Assembly (NCBI RefSeq): GCF_022012415.1
Contig: NZ_JAKLTR010000021.1
Coordinates: 42,061 to 106,060, forward strand
Direction: 5' to 3'
Length of the DNA stretch: 64,000 bases
DNA from: Terrimonas ginsenosidimutans
GTDB lineage: Bacteria > Bacteroidota > Bacteroidia > Chitinophagales > Chitinophagaceae
This document shows, piece after piece, positions 60,169 through 64,000 of the stretch. Numbering within the stretch: position 1 is the first letter of the stretch; each line of letters begins with the position of its first letter. Under the pieces are notes generated by a model. The model had not been told where the DNA came from and did no database searches. It saw only the letters and a list, made by a program, of their open reading frames with translations. The translations under genes were made by a program, and so were the position numbers.

Positions 60169-61608
60169 ATGCGAAATATATTTATCGTTACAGCATTCCT
60201 GCTGGCAGGATTAACAGCCTGCAAAAAGGTGGATAATGTAAATCCAAACGTGCCGGTAGTCGTCAATCCGGGCGTTGTATTACCACAGGTTATTTACAAC
60301 GTATCAAATACGTTGGTTAACAATGCCTTTGAGCTGAATAATGAGTTGATCCAGTATACCTGTATGAACAATACCTTCACGGAAGTACAACGGTTTAAAT
60401 TGCTCCCGGCGAATTCAAACGGCATCTGGAATATGTATAACCGTCTTCGTGATCTGGATGATATCATTGCGATGAGTGAAAAAGCTGATGGGCTGACCAA
60501 TTACAAAGCGATCGCAAGATTGCTGAAGACCTACATCTTCTCCGTGATCACAGATGTATATGGCGACATTCCGTACACAGACGCAGGCAAAGGCGCTTCC
60601 AACACACTGTTCACCCCAAAGTACGATAAACAGGAAGACGTTTATAAAAGCATGCTGGAAGAATTAAAAGATGCAGCCGCTTCTATCAACACATCCGCCA
60701 CTCTTACATTCGGAGGAGACCCGGTATTCAAAGGAACAATGTCCAAATGGATACGATTCGCCAACAGCCTTCGCCTAAGATTACTGATGAGAGCTTCTGC
60801 AAAAATGCCTGCTGCCATCACAGAGATCAGAACGATGCTGGCTTCGCCTCAGCAATATCCTTTGATGCAAGGTAATGATGACAACTTTGTGTACAAATAC
60901 AGCGGCAGCCTTCCTGATGTATATCCACTCGCACCAAACTATGTCCGCGACTTTGATTTCAAATACAAATCTGTGAGTGCATTTATCGTTGATTCATTGA
61001 AGAAATTCAATGACAGCCGCTTGTTCCAGTTTGCCAGGCCGACCAATGCGTCAGCAGGAACAGCCAACCCGCAATACGTTGGCCTACCGAATTCATTACC
61101 GGTAACAGAGTCGGCGAATTACAATGGAGGTTACAACTATCAGTCATATCTCGGCACCCGTTTTCAATCCAATACAGAACCCGCGATCTGGATCACCTGG
61201 GCCGAGGTATTATTCCTGAAAGCGGAAGCGGCGCAGAAAGGCTATTCTTCTGAGAATGCGACAGACCTGTACAATGCAGCGATCAAAGCCTCTTTCGAAT
61301 ATTGGGGAGCGCCGTTTCAAACCAATTACCTGGAGCATCCTTCGGTGAAGTTTGATGGACAGCTTTCGAAGATATACCTGCAGAAGTTCTTTGCGCTGTT
61401 CTTTACGGGAATGGAAGCGTGGAATGAATACAGGAGAACAGGATACCCGTTATTGGTTCCCGGGCCAACAAATGTGAATAATGGGAAGATCCCGAACAGG
61501 ATCCCCTATCCGCTCAGTGAGCAGTCGTTGAACCGGGCGAACTATACCGATGCGGCTCAAAGAATGGGTGGAGATAATATGAACTTTAAAATGTGGTGGC
61601 AGGAGTAA
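60169..61608 (+). CDS. SusD/RagB-family nutrient-binding lipoprotein (SusD-like_2)
   Basis: 479 residues, lipobox LLAGLTACKK. The sequence follows the SusD-like_2 pattern (LNNELIQYTCMNN, FSVITDVYGDIPYTDAG, KSMLEELKDAAASI, and near the end WITWAEVLFLKAEAAQKG). It starts 11 bp after SusC and would sit as the lid on that barrel. Confidence 0.95.
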   Translation: MRNIFIVTAFLLAGLTACKKVDNVNPNVPVVVNPGVVLPQVIYNVSNTLVNNAFELNNELIQYTCMNNTFTEVQRFKLLPANSNGIWNMYNRLRDLDDIIAMSEKADGLTNYKAIARLLKTYIFSVITDVYGDIPYTDAGKGASNTLFTPKYDKQEDVYKSMLEELKDAAASINTSATLTFGGDPVFKGTMSKWIRFANSLRLRLLMRASAKMPAAITEIRTMLASPQQYPLMQGNDDNFVYKYSGSLPDVYPLAPNYVRDFDFKYKSVSAFIVDSLKKFNDSRLFQFARPTNASAGTANPQYVGLPNSLPVTESANYNGGYNYQSYLGTRFQSNTEPAIWITWAEVLFLKAEAAQKGYSSENATDLYNAAIKASFEYWGAPFQTNYLEHPSVKFDGQLSKIYLQKFFALFFTGMEAWNEYRRTGYPLLVPGPTNVNNGKIPNRIPYPLSEQSLNRANYTDAAQRMGGDNMNFKMWWQE

Positions 61609-61657
61609 ACGACTCGCCAATCTTTCGCCCTTTTTGAGAAAGCTGTTAAGTTAAACT

Positions 61658-61778
61658 TGCGTAATAGGAGCGCGGCGGGCGCGGCGATACGCAGCGAACG
61701 CGGCGAAATACAATGTCTTTCATGGCTGTTTCGCTGCGTCCGCTGCGTATCGCCGCGCCCGCCGCGTCCCCTTACGCC
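61658..61778. repeat. Intergenic palindrome, GCGGCGATACGC type
   Basis: Arms of about 50 bp (GGAGCGCGGCGGGCGCGGCG.. and its complement) between SusD and the propeller protein; the same words as at 24401-24522 and 63960-64000. Confidence 0.8.
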
Positions 61779-61798
61779 AAACAAAATTAAAAGTCAAT

Positions 61799-63898
61799 AT
61801 GATCAAGAGATTTCGTTTTATACTATTATCAGCGGCTCTTTGTTGTTTTGCCGATACAAACGCCCAGCAGCCTTCATCAGAGAAGAACCTGGCAGCGCTG
61901 AATTACTTCCAAAACTGGCAGATCACCGAAGTTGCCAAAGGCGGCCGCATCGATGCCATCCGCCAGCTTGATGAAAATGTTGTCCTCTGCGCCGCAAGAG
62001 GCGCCAACAAAGGCAGGATATACATCAGTTACGACAACGGACTCAGCTGGAGCTTTCTGGCCCAGCCAGTAACTGTTGACATCACCTGTATTGCTGAAAC
62101 CGGCAACAGGCAGGAGTTTTACATTCTTACAGGAACCGCTGAAGTATGGGGAACAAAGGACGGTGGTAAAAACTGGAAACACCTGAAGACATTATTGGAT
62201 AAGAACCGTAACCGTGAACGATACGCCGCTTCTTACGCCATCATGTATACAAAAGATGGAGCCTTGCTGGTGACGGATACCGATTCCGATGGCGGCCATA
62301 TCTATCGTTCAACAGATAAAGGAACCACCTGGAATGACCAGGGCGCTATCTCACACAATGCATTGTACCGTTTGGAAAGAACGGGCAATGGCATCATCGT
62401 GAACGGTTGGCAGGGAGCAGTATATAAGAGCACCGATGATGGCATCACCTGGAATAAAATGCAGCAACTGACCAATGCCGCGTTGTTTGCCACCGAGTAT
62501 CTTGGCGTCAGCATCATGCTGCAGGCAGACCAATCGGGTACGATCTTCAGAAGTACTAACCTTGGCTATGTATGGGATTCAGTTGCAAACCTCACAGATG
62601 CTGCGGATGATTTTGTAGACATAGGCTATGGAGCGGCGTATTATGGTACGTATACCGGTAAAAAACATGTTTACCTGACAACCAATTATGGCAAGACCTG
62701 GACATCACTCGACACGATCCCTTCTGTTGCCGGCGACTGGCTTGATCATGGGATCCGTGTGGAAACGAATGATTCTATCATAACGTTATCGGGAACGACC
62801 AAAGGATTCATGATCCGCAGTGCATTTCACAAAAAAGAACTGGCAGAAACATTGGAAAAGATCAATGGAACGAACACACGCATCCTCTCACCTGTAGCCA
62901 GACAACTGAACGGAACCGAAATCATTTCCAGCCTGGTGAACACACGGGCGCTAAATGAACCGGAAGATATTGTGATCGACCGTGGGTTTGCCTATATCCC
63001 CTGCAGGGATGGGAATAATGTGGCGGTGATCGACTATCGTAACCCGCGTAAACCTGTTGTGGCAAGCAACCTAATGGATAAAGATATTCTTGATGCATTC
63101 AGTGTAGCTGTTTATAACAACCATCTTTTTGTGTTGTCCATGACCAACAATATGGTAAGTGTTTACAAGATCACCGATCCTTATCATCCGAAAAAAATCG
63201 GAGCTATAAACGTCGGAGGTGAAGGAAGCTATCTTTCAACATATCGTTCCAATTATACAAGGCTTCGCAAACTGGTGATCAAAGATGGTTATGCGTATGT
63301 GACACATAGTTCGGAGAGTAAGGTGTATATACTGGACGTACGTCAACCGGCAAATCCGAAACAGATCAGCAGTTTCCACACAGGTGACGGCGCATTTGCA
63401 GCACTCGTACACGGTGATGTATTGTATCTCGCAGGATATGGCCCGGGTTCATCGCTTGTTACGGTGGATGTGAAAAACAAGATCAATCCTGTTATCACCT
63501 CCAGGACGTTTGATTCTGTTCAGTTGAAAGGGAGTTGCGCGTTGGCTTTAAAAGGGAACCATTTATTCCTGACGGCTTATAATGCAAACACAGTATGCAG
63601 TTTTGATATCAGCGATCCGTTGCATCCGAAGCTGGTACAGGTGTTAAACGATGCGGATATGAAAGGCCCGGGTAGGATCAGTTTTTACAAGAACAAAGCG
63701 TTCGTGTTGAATTCGGTGAATAATTCTGTAGGGGTGCTTGATGTGAGTGAAGATGGGACGATGAAGGTAAATTCGTATTTACAGCATTACTTACTAAAAC
63801 GGGTGTATGGGATCAATGTGGATCAGGATAAGTTGCTGCTGGCGGGGAGGGAATCGAAGAGTTTTGTGGTGGTGGATATGGGGAAGATTTTTGAGTGA
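61799..63898 (+). CDS. Secreted two-propeller protein (BNR-like and LVIVD repeats)
   Basis: 699 residues with signal peptide (IKRFRFILLSAALCCFADTN). Residues about 60-340 hold BNR/photosynthesis-stability-factor-like repeats (YISYDNGLSWSFLAQ, SDGGHIYRSTDKGTTW, YKSTDDGITWNKM). Residues about 380-690 hold LVIVD-type repeats (VAVIDYRNPRKPVVAS, VSVYKITDPYHPKKIG, VYILDVRQPANPKQIS, VCSFDISDPLHPKLVQ). Probably an extracellular binding protein that works with the upstream SusCD pair. Confidence 0.82.
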   Translation: MIKRFRFILLSAALCCFADTNAQQPSSEKNLAALNYFQNWQITEVAKGGRIDAIRQLDENVVLCAARGANKGRIYISYDNGLSWSFLAQPVTVDITCIAETGNRQEFYILTGTAEVWGTKDGGKNWKHLKTLLDKNRNRERYAASYAIMYTKDGALLVTDTDSDGGHIYRSTDKGTTWNDQGAISHNALYRLERTGNGIIVNGWQGAVYKSTDDGITWNKMQQLTNAALFATEYLGVSIMLQADQSGTIFRSTNLGYVWDSVANLTDAADDFVDIGYGAAYYGTYTGKKHVYLTTNYGKTWTSLDTIPSVAGDWLDHGIRVETNDSIITLSGTTKGFMIRSAFHKKELAETLEKINGTNTRILSPVARQLNGTEIISSLVNTRALNEPEDIVIDRGFAYIPCRDGNNVAVIDYRNPRKPVVASNLMDKDILDAFSVAVYNNHLFVLSMTNNMVSVYKITDPYHPKKIGAINVGGEGSYLSTYRSNYTRLRKLVIKDGYAYVTHSSESKVYILDVRQPANPKQISSFHTGDGAFAALVHGDVLYLAGYGPGSSLVTVDVKNKINPVITSRTFDSVQLKGSCALALKGNHLFLTAYNANTVCSFDISDPLHPKLVQVLNDADMKGPGRISFYKNKAFVLNSVNNSVGVLDVSEDGTMKVNSYLQHYLLKRVYGINVDQDKLLLAGRESKSFVVVDMGKIFE

Positions 63899-63959
63899 TG
63901 GGGGGACTTCTAAATCTCCCCCTTCAGGCTACCGTGTATCCATAAGTATTAGAATGGCT

Positions 63960-64000
63960 TAGGGGAACGCGGCGGACACGGCGATACGCGACGTACGCAG
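63960..64000. repeat. Left arm of a GCGGCG-type palindrome cut by the window end
   Basis: AGGGGAACGCGGCGGACACG and following bases match the left arms at 24411 and 61667; the right arm lies beyond the window. Confidence 0.6.

Overview
The window looks like chromosomal DNA from a member of the Bacteroidota, most likely the Chitinophagaceae. The evidence is a SusC/SusD pair with its ECF sigma factor and FecR anti-sigma factor, several LytS/LytTR two-component pairs, a long Bacteroidota-type signal peptidase I, a lysine/alanine-tailed topoisomerase I, promoter-like TAnnTTTG boxes, few Shine-Dalgarno sequences, and many large palindromic repeats between genes. No rRNA, tRNA or CRISPR array was found.

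Layout. 1-8.1 kb: end of an outer-membrane barrel protein, a GAF-domain protein, a short inverted-repeat element, a SymE-like toxin with a structured leader, and a Kef-type K+/H+ antiporter with its flavodoxin-fold partner. 8.2-16.5 kb: an accessory island, visibly AT-richer than its surroundings. It holds a tail-fibre-like pseudogene between copies of an IS-end-like repeat, then a graveyard of Rhs toxin tips and immunity-like genes: two orphan Rhs core fragments (one leading into a PD-(D/E)xK-like nuclease tip), intact and broken members of one immunity-like family, two lipoproteins, a membrane protein, and three copies of a recombining repeat. 16.5-24.3 kb: a tripartite RND efflux operon divergent from a LytS/LytTR pair. 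25-33 kb: two adjacent Tat-exported enzymes (flavin amine oxidase and HisC-like aminotransferase), a secreted Hint-domain protein, a Tyr/Asn-rich secreted protein, and an LpoB plus COG3014 lipoprotein pair. 33-53 kb: mostly housekeeping genes (DUF2520, alpha/beta hydrolase, a second LytTR pair, SGNH hydrolase, TopA, SirB1-like protein, Dps, Gfo/Idh/MocA oxidoreductase, CsaA, Ogt, Cdd, LepB, a sigma-54-type regulator, PdhB, YpdA, TrpF-like protein). 53-64 kb: a DUF6896-like gene, a Cof-type HAD phosphatase, and a sigma/FecR/SusC/SusD/beta-propeller nutrient-uptake locus.

Most notable. (1) The Rhs tip and immunity array at 9-16.4 kb. (2) Two copies, 41 kb apart, of a probable small RNA gene of about 65 nt on the minus strand; each has a -7-like box at identical spacing, a conserved 5' part and a terminator hairpin whose stems differ by compensatory changes. 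(3) A secreted Hint autoprocessing protein with no visible C-terminal cargo. (4) At least five families of long intergenic palindromes, often forming the end of the neighbouring gene. Many calls rest on motif recognition alone; no database search was possible.
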